From NCBI GenBank assembly GCA_027257055.1, contig JAPVLO010000570.1, positions 1,564,001-1,628,000 on the forward strand: DNA of 64,000 nt, in the 5' to 3' direction. This DNA comes from Cephalopachus bancanus. Lineage: Eukaryota; Chordata; Mammalia; Primates; Tarsiidae. Made by a program: the position numbers and the translations under genes. The notes below the pieces were generated by a model. That model worked only from the letters and a program-made list of their open reading frames with translations. It was not told the DNA's origin and searched no databases. Positions 10,567 through 22,327 of this stretch are shown here, piece after piece. The first letter of the stretch is position 1; every line of letters starts with the position of its first letter.

Positions 10567-12841
10567 AAATATGACACCTAAAATTGCCTTTTCCCTTAAT
10601 GGCATGAGAAAGTGAATGGCACTGCAGTACGTGAGCAACTTTATAGTTCATACAATCTATAAAGCTAGGCCTCAAGTTACTAACAAACGATGTACAAAAG
10701 TCACAAGTGAGTTGCTAACCTGCCCATAAGATAACATTCTAAATAGTGGTTAGGTTGCCAGTTCAGCCCAATATCAGACAATTTAACCCATTTCATACCT
10801 GAAGTATAAAACAAAGATTATAGTACTATTTATTCTTGTTCCCATGGTAATGACATTTCTTAGTGGGTAGAGGTTCCTGAAAGAGGAGAGAGCTTTTGAT
10901 ATCTTGGGAGCAGGGACTATAGATCAGACTGTTCATCAGTATGTGTGGGCAAATGGGACACTACGTCTATCAAGAAAAGAGACGTCAGATGTCACTTTCA
11001 GGAAAAAAAAGGCAACATAAACTGAAAAACAAACCAGCAAGTTACAGAAAGAATCACAATGATCACTTGGGCTGGTATCATTGTGGTGACAATAGAGAAT
11101 GTGCTGGTGTGCAGGAGCACACAATTTGAACTTGTGTGAGTTATTAAACAGAGATCACTTTATTATATATTCAATGTGTCTTTAAGTCGTAAATAGTTTC
11201 ATATGAACACAAGGAGTCAGATCTGCATTATTCAACCTCTACACATTTATAAATAAGAAAAGATGTAACTTGCCAACTTGCAAAATGAAGCATTAGAGTG
11301 AGACTCCTACTCAAAAAAGAAAATAAAAGAAAAGAAAGAAATCTGGAAGGGCTTATGTTTTCTACATAGGCAAAGCCTAGGCAATGCTCTGAGAGCTTTT
11401 ATAGATAACATTCTTCATTTGAAAACTACCAGTCATCAGATATCACCAATTAGTAACTAGGATAATCACAGGATGATACACTGGAATTAGAATGAAGTTT
11501 ATTTGAATGAACTGGCTACTTGTAAATATTAATAATGCTCATTAATATAAGCATTATAATATTTTTCTCAAAACTTCCATAGAAGGATAAAAGGTATATA
11601 ACAAATTTAAAACTACTTACATTTAATAGCATATAATAATTAGTACCAAAATTAGCATTATGTTGTTTTTGGCTCTGATAACACTTTATCTCTGAAGGTT
11701 GTCTTCTTGGGAAGCAAATTACCTCATGATAAAATTATCCCTTAATTATAATCTTCTAGCATGCAGTTTAGATCACATTAGCACTTGTATTATAAGCCCT
11801 TATTTAAAAGGTCTTCCATTCTGGTTTGAAAAAATTAAAGTTCATTCAGGGATAAAAATGACCTTAGCTACCTGGTTAAAAATTTGGTGGTGCTTACAAA
11901 AACTTGTAACATCAAAGTAAAAGTGACTTGATCATTTTAAAGCTGTAAATGCAGATATTGAGCCATCTTGGGTTCTTATTAAACTAACAATGTTCAGCAA
12001 ATGGTACATGATAAAAAAAATAAAACAATAGAATGAATGATGGATGAGAGGTATGACTTCCTACTGTTCTTTGGTGTCACTGACTGAATATGATTATCCA
12101 GGATCACCATAGACTCTGAAGATTACACATAGAGAACTCTGGCAAAAAACTGCAGAAGTGTAGATCATGGTCATAGTCATACTAGCCTTGATGCTATGAC
12201 TCATAATTATATTAAAGGCTCAATGAGGACATTTGCTACTTCAAGATCCTTGCCACTCATGGGAATGAAAGTTCCATCTGTGGTCTTAGAACAATGTTAA
12301 ATTACCCATTTATTGATTCAATAGACAGATGTGCCAGCTCAACCTATGAAAAGTTTAGACTTGTACCTCAAAAAATATTTTCTGCTTTTTTCTTCCCGTC
12401 AAGGGCAGAGACGTGTATTGGTGTATGCATATGAATCTTTAGCTTAATGGAATAGTAGCTTACTTTTTGGCAGCTTTCATTAGCCTGTACTTCTAGATAG
12501 CCCTGCCCAAAAGGGTCATTACAAACTTTTACCTTGATTTATTATACCCCTCAACAGCTCTAATAGCTCTTGGGATACAGGTTCGTGTCAAAACATTAAT
12601 GGAATCGTGTTAAATGTGAAAAACCATGTTGCATATAGTTTTCCATGACAAAAAAATGCATTAAGACCACTGTAAAATTACATTTTTAATGCCTTACTAG
12701 TTATACACTTCTTGAAATGACTCAAGTTAACAAGGAAAAAACACAAAGTTTGTGCATTTCAAAATAATACAGTGACAGTCCAACTGTTTAAATTAGAAGC
12801 AATGTTTCTTTAGACTACTGGCATTATAAATTAATTTTTAT
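10567..12841. other. Intron 14 stretch without recognised genes
   Basis: AT-rich intronic sequence. I see no exon, RNA gene or clear transposon. Two overlapping 62-aa open frames on opposite strands at 10936-11129 look fortuitous. Confidence 0.6.
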
Positions 12842-12854
12842 GAATATGTATTTC

Positions 12855-13144
12855 TTTTTTTTTTTTTGAGTTGGAGTCTCACTCTGTCGCCCAGACTGGA
12901 GTTCAGTGGCCACTCCCGGCCACCGCAGCCTCGACCTGCTGGGCTCCAGCGATCCTTCCGCCTCAGCCTTCCAAGTAGCTAGAACTACAGGTGTGCGCTA
13001 CCACGCCCAGCTAATTTTTGATTTATTGTAGAGATGAGGTCTCGCCAAGTTGCCCAGGTGGGTCTTGAACCCGCGGGCTCAGGCAATCCATTAACTTCAG
13101 CTGCCCAAAGTGCGGGATTACAGGCTGAGCCCCCAAGCCCGGCT
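12855..13144 (-). mobile_element. Alu, intermediate lineage-specific form (first of a pair)
   Basis: Full-length reverse Alu with a T-rich head. It has the GGTTCAAGACCC motif with one stem mismatch and the AACTTGG-containing left arm. The flanks on its two sides, gaatatgtatttctt (12842-12856) and tatatgtttctt (13145-13156), are imperfect copies of the same target. Confidence 0.95.
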
Positions 13145-13156
13145 TATATGTTTCTT

Positions 13157-13427
13157 CTTTTTTGAGTTGGAGTCTCACTGGAGTGCAGTGGCACACTCAA
13201 GGCCACCCCAGCGTCAACCTGCTGGGCTCCAGCAGACCTTCTGCCTCAGTCTTCCAAGTAGCTGGAACTACAGGCATGCGCTATCACACCCGGCTAATTT
13301 TTAAATTTTATTGTAGAGATGAGGTCTCACCAAGTTGCCCGGGTTGGTTTCAAACTTGTGAGCTCAGGCGATCCAATCACTTCAGCCTCCCAAAGTGCTG
13401 GGATTATAGGCTGAGCCAAACCCAACT
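13157..13427 (-). mobile_element. Alu, older form (second of a pair)
   Basis: A second reverse Alu follows directly, lacking part of the first-arm region after ggagtctcact. It keeps the older cccaaagtgctgggatt and aagttgcccgggttgg variants. The right flank gaatatgtgtttctt (13428-13442) matches the left flank of the first Alu at 14 of 15 bases. Confidence 0.93.
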
Positions 13428-13692
13428 GAATATGTGTTTCTTCCATCCTTATTCCTACAGTGGAACTCATAATCTCTTTTAATGCATCATTAATTCAAGA
13501 GAGTGAAAATATCTGATACTGTATTTAAAGTATATTAAAAGTAGCCTTGTAGTTCATAGAAAAGAAAGAACATTTTGAAGCAAATTGTGGAGATGGTATT
13601 AAATGAGAGAGATGCTTTTCTAGTCTTCTTTTCCTCCTCCCTTTTCCTACTACACCAACTTAATACAGAACTTAGCAACAACAACAGCTTAC

Positions 13693-13853
13693 CTGTTTGA
13701 CTGCATTATCATTTCCTAAATCACAGTCTGGGCCAGAGCAGACATAAACGTTGGATGGTAAATCATTATAACAGCTCCTGCAGATGTCTGAAGAATCTCT
13801 CATACTGAAGTAAAGAGCCCACAGAATTCTTGGCTTTTCAATATCTTCATTTT
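13693..13853 (-). CDS. CHM: CHM exon 14 (Rab escort protein 1)
   Basis: A 161-nt internal exon on the minus strand, with acceptor tctacatttag|AAAATG and donor AAACAG|gtaagc. Two bases complete Glu from exon 13. The following 53 codons encode [20 protein letters not shown], then [20 protein letters not shown], then [13 protein letters not shown]. The WALYF...MRDSSD and [14 protein letters not shown] motifs are diagnostic of REP1/REP2 and match the last conserved core block shared with RabGDI. The exon ends in phase 0. Cys in SDICRS differs from Ser as I recall it in human REP1. The exon is intact; a double Alu insertion lies about 270 bp away in intron 14. Confidence 0.97.
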
Positions 13854-14279
13854 CTAAATGTAGAAATAAATTATTTATATTCTAAAAACACTACACTACG
13901 TAGCCTATTATCAATTAAGTCATGACTAGACATTGTAGTAAATAAGAGCTTTGTATGCAAACAATTAGGAATTTGCATCCATACACATGTATGATGTATG
14001 ATGTACATGTATGATATTTCAATCAATGACAGCTTTCTAACCCAAGATGAGTTAGATTTTAAAATTTATTTTGATTAGTAAATTAACTAGATTTAACTCC
14101 ATTCATGCTCCCTTGAATTTCCATTACCTTTCCTCACCAGTATCAAAGTGCTTATGATCACATTCATCCTTAAATTACTCCTATAGCGTGACAAGATAAC
14201 AAAAATTGATTTTTTTGTGTTTCAAATGGACAAACCAATTTGTCAAATTATATAGTAAGTCAATAGTATACACATATGA

Positions 14280-14520
14280 AATGTACAGAAAAACAGGAAG
14301 AATGGGAAGACTAGTGGTTACCTAGGGCTGAAGGGAAAGGGCGGTGACCATGAATAGGTATGGGGTTTCATTTGGGGGTAATGGAAATGCTCTAAAATTG
14401 ACTGTGGTAGTGTCTGGATAATTCTGTCATATACTAAAAGAAACACTGAATTTTGTACTTTAAATGGATGAATCACATGGTATAGGAATGGTATCTCAAT
14501 AAAGTTATTAAAAATAGCAT
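14280..14520 (+). mobile_element. Ancient L1 (L1M-type) 3' end
   Basis: Old L1 3' UTR text: agtggttacctagggctgaa, ggtttcatttgggggtaatg, attctgtcatatactaaaag and gtatctcaataaagttatta. Short, non-coding. Confidence 0.7.
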
Positions 14521-14609
14521 ATATAGGACTTAAATGTTGATATCCTAAGTCACATTCTAAAGTTAATAGCCAACAAATAACAAAAATGAGGTCATGAGGC
14601 TGAATATCA

Positions 14610-14800
14610 TTTACAGCACATGTTCATTCATTTAATAGTAAGCATCTTTATGTGTGACAGGCATTGAGCTAAGAGCAGGGGATACATAGATGAAGTAGAC
14701 TTAGTGCTAACTCTCCTCTCTCTCTCTCTCTCTCTCTTTTTTTACTAGTACTGGGCCTAGCATACAAAAGATGCTCAATAAATAACTTCTGGACTGATTT
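14610..14800. mobile_element. L2/MIR-like relic with a (CT)n tract
   Basis: gacaggcattgagctaagag followed by gggatacatagatgaag and, after (CT)n at 14712-14738, gcatacaaaagatgctcaat. These resemble diverged L2 or MIR 3' regions. Too short for a firm family call. Confidence 0.45.
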
Positions 14801-17800
14801 TAATCCTGTTTTCAGGTATAATCAAAGTATGATGTGCTTATAAAAAGTTCAACCATATTAACCACAATGCCTAAAGCTTATTTCTTGCTGTCTTGATAAT
14901 CATTTCTTTGCTTTTTTTCCTTAAAAATTTTATAACTAAATTTTCTTTGGTTGAAAACAGAACATTGCTGTAACTATATTTAATGATGATGATTATAGAG
15001 TTTTCTTTAGCCTAAATCTGAACACAAATTTAAATTCTGTTCAATAATAATAATGGATGTTTATGAAGATTACAAGACCATGAGGCACCTTGTGCATCAT
15101 AAAGAAAAAGCTAAAGGTATAATTATCTAGTTAACTACTATTATGAAATTGGTAATCGACATAGAAAAATTTTCATTTAGTTGCAGTATTCAATTAAGAA
15201 AGCCTTAATACTCAATTCAGGATAAAAGGATTTTATTATATTTAAAATATCTCTACAACAAAAATACCAAATGTCATCTTTCTAGTTCAACCTGAATAAT
15301 CTATAATTATTTAATGTGATAAGATGAAGAAACTCAGGCTGGAAGAAGTGATTTCTTAATGTGCCCCTTTCTAATGCTAAGATCTATGAGTCAAAGACAT
15401 TACCAACTTCATGTAGGCACACATTAAGTGACTAAACCTATTTACTGACAAAATAAAGAAACATAATATACTCATATTTCACAGTTAAAATCATATGGCT
15501 TTTAGTAAATAAACTTGTGAGTTTAGTGTCACTAAATCTTAAGGGAAGATACTTAAACATACCACCTATGATTTGTGACACCAGACTTGGGGAGCATTGT
15601 TGAGAAGTGGGCTACGGTTTGAAAGGTCTTTAATATTGCCCACTCCATTTCTAAGCAAATACTTTATAAGAGTTTTTCTTGTATTTCATAAAAGAGCTGG
15701 CTCAGAGGAGTGCTTTCACTCAATATAAGTTGGAGAAAATGAATAATCCAATAGATTATAAAAAAAGAAACTTCACAGAGGTTGAGGCTTTGAAAAGAAA
15801 CCACGAGGAAGGTGAAAAGTTAACAGGCTGAAGATAAATGCTCAAGATACAAGGGAGTCATCAGACTTTGACCTTAAAACCTTTAAGAGACATATAATTG
15901 CTTCATCTTTCTTTGACGTCAGCTGGAAGGCATAGTTGGAAATATAGATAGTTAGAAATATAGATAGTTGGAAAAATAACATCCAGTTGTGAAGTGTGCA
16001 ATTGTCAAAATATTAAAGTTGCTGAGCTCTGGCTAGGAGTACACCACAAGTTGCCGGGGGAGAGAAATGGTTTTCTGCAATAGCTCATTTCATTCAATTT
16101 GATAGTATAAAGGACTAAAGATGTAATAGGAAATTTAGAATAAGCTCCTGGGCAAATTAAACTGGGGTAAATAGAATCAAGTAAGAAGAAGAAAAGCAAT
16201 TATAGCACACCAAATAAAAGCAAGAAATTGTGTACAGTTTTATGCCATGATTAGGGAGAGAGTAAACTATTTTAGTAATACTGGCAGAGTAGTAGAGACT
16301 ATGATAGTCCTGACTGAATCTGGACACAACACACACAAAAACAATTAAAGTAAGACATTTGTTTTTAGTTTCCAACAATTATTTAACATTCTTACCATCT
16401 TCCAGCTTCAAACTATATATATAAGGGGAATTTTTGTTTTTAGGCAGTACTGCTCTTTGAGATAGGAAGGGAGTGAGACAGGATGAGACAACACAGGCTG
16501 TACACAACGGAGGGAAAAATAAAAATAGATGGTACAGTGATGACACTACATTTTAGACATTTCAAGATTTAGTGCTAATCAAGTTCTTACTTCCACTTGT
16601 ACTGAAAACCTCAGCTTTATGGATAAAATAGGAAACTTCTTGTTCTACCAGTGAGACTGGAACATATTGCTCACTTTACAAATCTCTCTCAGTGCTCTAA
16701 AGAATATTCCTGGAGTCTGGAAGAATTAATGTACATATGAATGGTACATTACCTCATTTTCTCACCTGTAGAACCAGGTGCACTAAACATAAGATATCTG
16801 CATTTCTTTGGACTGGGAAATAGAGATGGGTTTAGAAATCTTTGCTACTCTTAATGAAGCCTGACAAGTAGGGCTCTTGTTAAGTATTAATACAACTGCT
16901 TCTTGAATCAGAGAATATCTCAACAGCTCTGGTTCATACCTTAAAAGTGAAAAAGAAAGAGAGGGGATTCCTTCAGAATCCTAACCAGAATTTCTCAGAT
17001 ACATTGGCAAAGAAATACTGTAGTTGAAAAGAGAATATAATCTTTTCCAAGAAATGAACTTCCTGCAAGGTGACTAGGTTGACTTTCACAAAGGTTTATG
17101 AAGCACAGTACCACATAGAATGTAGAGCTCAAATAAAAATAAAAAATAAGCCAAAATAACGTTATTCCTCTTGTACATGTTTTCAAGTAAAATACCAAGG
17201 GTGCCAAAAAAAATGTACACACATTTTAAGGGATGTTAACAGATGTTTACCATAATCAGAAGTATCTAGACACTGATCACTTTTGAGCACTTCTTGTAAT
17301 TGGAGAAGTCAAGCATGGCTTGTATACCTCTTTTTGAGTATTACAATTTCCACACAACTTTTTCTTTTCTTAAAATGTGTATTTTCTGGGGGGCACCCTC
17401 TATATTTAAAATGCCCTAAAGCATAAGGTTTCATATGATTGTCAAATAATCAAAACATAATATTAAAACCATCAATCTGTAAATATGGGCTTCTGCTACA
17501 GAGAAGAATGTATTAAAAGTTAATATTGCCCATAAAATTCCTTCTTCATTTAGGCAGGAAAATGAATTGAGTTCTCTTCTCCAGGTGACTTTGCCTCTTT
17601 GACCTGCCATGGCCCAGTGCTCACTTTATCTGGTGATTCATTTTCAAGAACTCCAACAGTATTTGTTCTGACATTTTAATTAAAATATGACCACTACCTC
17701 ATCCTGATGATAAAAAGGCCTATGTGTCAGTGAAAACTAGCTTTTCAGTGCCTTGGTGCACCCAAAGAACCCTCTGATCACATAGTTCTTACTAAAGAAT

Positions 17801-19314
17801 TTCACTCAGGTTCTAAACAATATATCATTTCAAAATGGGATCACTTTACCCATTAAGATTAATGTTTAAAAATCTAAAATGGCCAGAAGATGCTAAGTAA
17901 TGAGCATGTAATTTCCCCCAGCTTGACTTTTTAAATAAGAAAACTTAAATGCATTTAAAAAGCAAGGAGTTATGATACTGGATTTGAATTTGGTGTATTA
18001 TTTGGGACCACCACAAGATGCTATCACAACAGAAAAATTATGAAAAACTTCAGAAATAAGAAAGAAATTCAGAGTGTTTATAAGCAAGGTATAGTTGGAA
18101 TTAAAGCCAAAGGATCAAACTATGGCTCTATATTAGAGTTAGGAATATTGCATATATTATAACTTTGTGATGAAGTTTTTAACAATAATTGAATATTTAT
18201 AAGACTTTCAAATGAAAAAATATAAATTGTAAGTAATTTATAAATTAATAAATTATAGCTAAATAATTTAACTTATAAATTAAATCCCAAACTAAAGTAA
18301 AGTACATTTTCAAACTGAAGGACTTTATTTGGGCAGCTCACAATGAAATTAAATATACCAAAATTAGTTCCTAAGAACAGAACAGTTTGTCTCAAGACTT
18401 ATGTAAATAAGACCTCTCCTATGTACCATCTCTGCATTAAGAAAACAAACAACACACATAGAAGATGAGCTAAAACAAAAAGTCAAATAGGTAAGAGTAA
18501 ATAAATGGTTGTCAGAACAAACATAATATACCAAGAAAATGAAGACATATGAATCAGATGAAGAGAGTGACCAAGATTCAACTGAACATGCAAATCCTAT
18601 AATGAAAATCACTTTCACTTCATAAAAATGAACATCCATCAGGCTATTTTTTGGTCGCTTACACACAAAATACACCCTATTTGTTTTATTCACAGCTGCA
18701 AGATCTACCCTATTATATGAGAAAAAAAAGTTTAAAAATTCATGGTAAGCAAAGCACTTTCCCACTATGAATAAGCAGCATATGTACTGCAGAGATCCCA
18801 TCACTAGCACATTATGTATTAAAATATGATTATTAGTTAGGAAGGATTCCTACATTTGCCAATTAGTATTTCAATCTTCTATTACTCGAATTACCTTTTT
18901 TTTCTTAGAGGAAGATAACTTTTTCTGATAAAGAAATATATGCTTTTTGTATACCACTCATACAATAAAGAATATTATTTTTAAAAAATTGCCCATAAAT
19001 TCACTAAAAGTGAGAGATTTCCTGACAGTCTTTTTTTCTGTGCATGTATGTACACATATAAATGTAAACTTTTGTGCTTATTTATGGTTATTGTGTGTGT
19101 GTGTGTCATGTATATTTTTCCTTTAACATTATAGAGTGAACATTTTCCCCTATGTTTAAGCAGACACTGTGCTCAATCATCTTAGTAATACACATGAGTT
19201 GTTGTTGAATACATCCCATTTCAGTTCCGATTACAGAAATCTTCATGAAATATTTAAGAACAGTATGATGGTTACATTACCTTTCCATCATCAATCACCA
19301 ATTATTTTTCTTAC
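14801..19314. other. Intron 13 stretch without recognised genes
   Basis: About 4.5 kb of AT-rich intron. A small tandem repeat of GAAATATAGATAGTT(A/G) units occurs at 15933-15977. A (GT)n tract lies near 19092-19106. A 148-aa minus-strand open frame at 18364-18810 has no recognisable domain and no exon-like boundaries, so I treat it as chance. No exon or RNA gene was seen. Confidence 0.6.
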
Positions 19315-19413
19315 CTATATCCATTTCAGTATATGGAATAAACAATTTCTTCACAATTGGCTCTAAATCTCCTCTTGCTGTTTTAGAAGATACACAAGTC
19401 AGATGAACCAAAT
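19315..19413 (-). CDS. CHM: CHM exon 13 (Rab escort protein 1)
   Basis: A 99-nt internal exon on the minus strand, with acceptor tttttaacag|ATTTGG and donor GATATAG|gtaaga. Two bases complete the Tyr codon from exon 12; 32 codons follow ([20 protein letters not shown]...TEMDI), and the last G begins a Glu codon finished by exon 14. The LVHLTC motif is strongly conserved in REPs and corresponds to a core strand of the GDI-like fold. Several changes from the human sequence as I recall it (ARG for ARE, IVKKLFI for VVQKLFV) suggest a distant primate rather than a close relative of human. The exon is intact and 99 nt long, so its skipping would keep the frame. Confidence 0.95.
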
Positions 19414-19439
19414 CTGTTAAAAAATAATATTTTGAGTTC

Positions 19440-19575
19440 CTGCTTATCACAAATCTATTTTATTCATATTGAAGGCACTAAGCAAATATCATGGGTAATA
19501 GAGAGCTGAACAAGTCATGGCTCCTGCCTTCAAGGAGTTTATAATCTAGTGATAGAGGGACAAGGTAAAACCCTA
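19440..19575. mobile_element. L2-like relic next to CHM exon 13
   Basis: agctgaacaagtcatggctc followed by ctgccttcaaggagtttata and atctagtgatagaggga is a pattern typical of diverged L2 LINE copies. It begins about 30 bp beyond the exon 13 acceptor. Confidence 0.5.
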
Positions 19576-20372
19576 ACATTAGTCTATATATGTTAATTAA
19601 ATAGCTAAAATATGTGTTAACGAATAGCTAAAATAAATCACACTTCACCCAAGAAGAAGTAGCAGGTGATATCAATTTGGTAAAACAGACAGAGTAAAAA
19701 GTTAAAAAAAAACATTTGTTCACAGGAAAGAGCTTAGGTTGTCCTTATGGTATTTCTAAAGAAGATGAATGAAGGATTGCTAAACAAAATAATTATGTAA
19801 AAAAGATTGAAAATAGAGTATTTACCTAAAAGAACACACTTCATATACTACAGACAGATGGATTCAATTATACATGCTTAGTTGACAAGTTAACAACAAA
19901 TCATCTATTCATTACAGGGTTCTCTAAATACCTTTTGGGGGAACATTGTTGGCTTAATTAAAATGATACAAATACTTGAAAGGCCATAAAATGGCACAGG
20001 CAAAAATAGTCAATAATCAGAAACGTCAAGTCACTTTACTTTTGTATTAACAGATTTATGGGGACTGAACCTTGGAGAATGTTTAGGTTAGAGAATATCA
20101 AGTACAAAAAAAAAGGTTCTTTATAGAAGTGAAATATTGTAGCTTAACTCTTAGAACTCTTTTTTTCCTCTTTTTTTTCATTCTGAAGGCAATTCCAGGG
20201 AAGACAATCCAGAGGCTAGAATGGATTTGAGAACCCTGCCAGAGATTGAAGTGATGTTGGTTCAAATCTATCCAGGGTGGCTCACCCTCCTTTTATGCAG
20301 CTAGACTTATCTAGACATAGCCGCTTAGGCTCACATCCCCTCCACCCTCATGGCCTTAGAATGATCCTTTGG

Positions 20373-20680
20373 GGCTGGGCACGGTGGCTCATGCCTGTAA
20401 TCCCAGCAATTTGGGAGGCAGAGGTGAGACGACTCCCTGAGCCCACAGGTTCGAGACCAGCCTGGGCAACATGGTGAGACCTCGTCTCTACAATAAATAA
20501 AAAAATTAGCTGGCAATGGTGGCACACACCTGTAGTTTCGGCTATTTGGAAGACTAAGATGGAAGGATCACCTGAGCTCAGCAGGTCGAGGCTGTGGTGG
20601 CCGTGAGTGTGCCACTGCACTTCAGACTGGGCAACAGAGTGAAATGCCAACTCAAAAACAAAAACAAAAACAAACCCAAA
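20373..20680 (+). mobile_element. Alu, older lineage-specific form
   Basis: Full dimeric Alu in plus orientation (ggctgggcacggtggctcat ... aactcaaaaacaaaaac). It is flanked by gatcctttg at 20363-20371 and 20682-20690. Its left arm is still close to AluJ, but the right arm has the cagcaggtcgaggctgtgg variant. Confidence 0.95.
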
Positions 20681-21015
20681 AGATCCTTTGAAGCCTGTCG
20701 TGCTTCATTCAGTTTCCACAAGGGCAGGTTTACTGTCTACTGGTAATCTTGACTAACAGTTATGTCCATGGAAGAAGACAGGATATCCATGGTGGTCCAG
20801 GGATCAAAATGAGCCATGGACAGTACATCAGTGTCACTACCTTGTCATGCACTTAACACTGGAAGGAAGGATAGTGCAGCCTGTTTACTCAAATCGAGTT
20901 CCTGCTGGTTGACCAAGGCCGCGTGATCCTGAGAAAAATGTGTGCAGCATGACACCTTATTGCTGTGTAAAACCATTGCTTCTTCAGGAACAGCAGTCTT
21001 TTGGAAACTTTGCAG

Positions 21016-21234
21016 CAGTGTTTCTCAATCTGGAGTGATTTTTACCTCCACCCGCATGGGGATATCTGGCAATATCTCGACACATTTTTGATTCTTTCAA
21101 CCGGTGGAACACTACTGGCATCTAATGGATAGAGGCCAGGGATACTGCCAAACTTCCTACAATGTGTAGACAGCCACACATGCACAAAGAATGCTCCCAT
21201 CCAGAATGCTGATAGTGCTGATGTTGAGAAACCT
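21016..21234 (+). mobile_element. MER20 hAT-type DNA transposon
   Basis: A near full-length MER20: cagtgtttctcaatctggag at one end and atgttgagaaacctg at the other form the inverted termini. Internal hallmarks are tactggcatctaatggatag and gaggccagggatactgcc. It is a short non-autonomous element and encodes nothing. Confidence 0.9.
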
Positions 21235-21748
21235 GCCTTTAAATCCTCAGGTGGGATGCATGGGAGGTCCCCTCCGGGTGCACCTGCATCATCCACTCCT
21301 AGAACTCCCACACGACCAACCTCCTCCAGGACTCTTACCCCCAAGCAACTCCCCACCTCCCAATACTCCTACTCACATTAGTTGTTCCTAGTTCCTCACA
21401 ACACCCCCAGGAGCTCATCCCTTCTTTTTGTGAGTATTGACATTCAGTTCCATGGTTTTTTTTTTCCCTCTGGATGGAGTTAAAGGGGCTTCAGATTCAT
21501 GTGGGTGGTGGAGGAGGAAGATGAAGAAAATTAGGTTTTGCCAATTTGGCAGAGTGGGGGTGGGGGTGAAGGGCAGGCAAAAAGGTCAGTCCTTCCACAA
21601 TGTCAGAAGGGTCAGTTCTGACCCTAATGCCTGTACTGTTACCCAAAAAGCACCTGATGTCTAGCCTTAAGCAGCATCAGGTACCAGACACTAAAGCCTG
21701 AAAAAGTGATGGATTTGTATCCCACCCTAAAAAAAAAGGTGAGAGAGG

Positions 21749-22000
21749 GGGCTCGGTGTGGTGGCTCACTCCTGTAATCTCAGCACTTTGGGAGGCTGAG
21801 GCAGGAGGATTGTTTGAACCTAGGTGTTTGAGACCAGCCTGGGCAACATATTAGTTAGACATGGTGGCACACACCTGTAGTCTCAGCTACTTGAGAGGCT
21901 GAGGTGGAAGGATTGCTTGAACGCAGGAGTTCAAAGCTGCAGTGAGCTATGATAGCATTACTGCACTACAGCCTGGGAAACAGAGAGAAATCCTTTCTGG
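21749..22000 (+). mobile_element. AluJ-type element
   Basis: Old Alu in plus orientation, left arm ctgtaatctcagcactttgg, with a shortened middle (gcaacatattagttagacat) and right arm aaagctgcagtgagctatga. No lineage-specific right-arm change, so it is older than most Alus here. It forms an inverted pair with the next Alu, only about 35 bp away. Confidence 0.93.
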
Positions 22001-22033
22001 AGGTGAGTGAGATGGGAGACCCTGTTGGAAATC

Positions 22034-22327
22034 TTTTTTTTTTTTTGAGTAGGAGTCTCACTCTTTGTTGCCCAGGCTGAAATGCAGTGGCACGCTCACA
22101 GTCACTGCAGCCTCGACCTGCTGGGATTAGGTGATCCTTCCACCTCAGCCTTCCAAGCAGCTGGAACTACAGACACACGACACTACGCCCGGCTAGTTTT
22201 TGTGATTTATTGTAGAGATGAGGTCTCACCAAGTTGCCCAGGCTGGTTTCGAACACCTGGGTTCAGGCAATTCTCTCGCCTTGGCTCCCAAAGTGCTGGG
22301 ATTACAGACTGAGCCACTGCGCCCTGC
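22034..22327 (-). mobile_element. Alu, older lineage-specific form
   Basis: Full-length reverse Alu with a T-rich head. It is flanked by imperfect repeats ctgttggaaatctt (left) and ctgttagaactctt (right). Its box B region reads GGTTTCGAACACCTGGG on the plus strand, without the later compensated stem. Confidence 0.94.

Noticed and set aside
18364..18810. 148-aa minus-strand open frame in intron 13
   Set aside because: Hydrophobic, low-complexity translation without a recognisable domain, no flanking splice signals in phase with CHM, and no sign of codon constraint.
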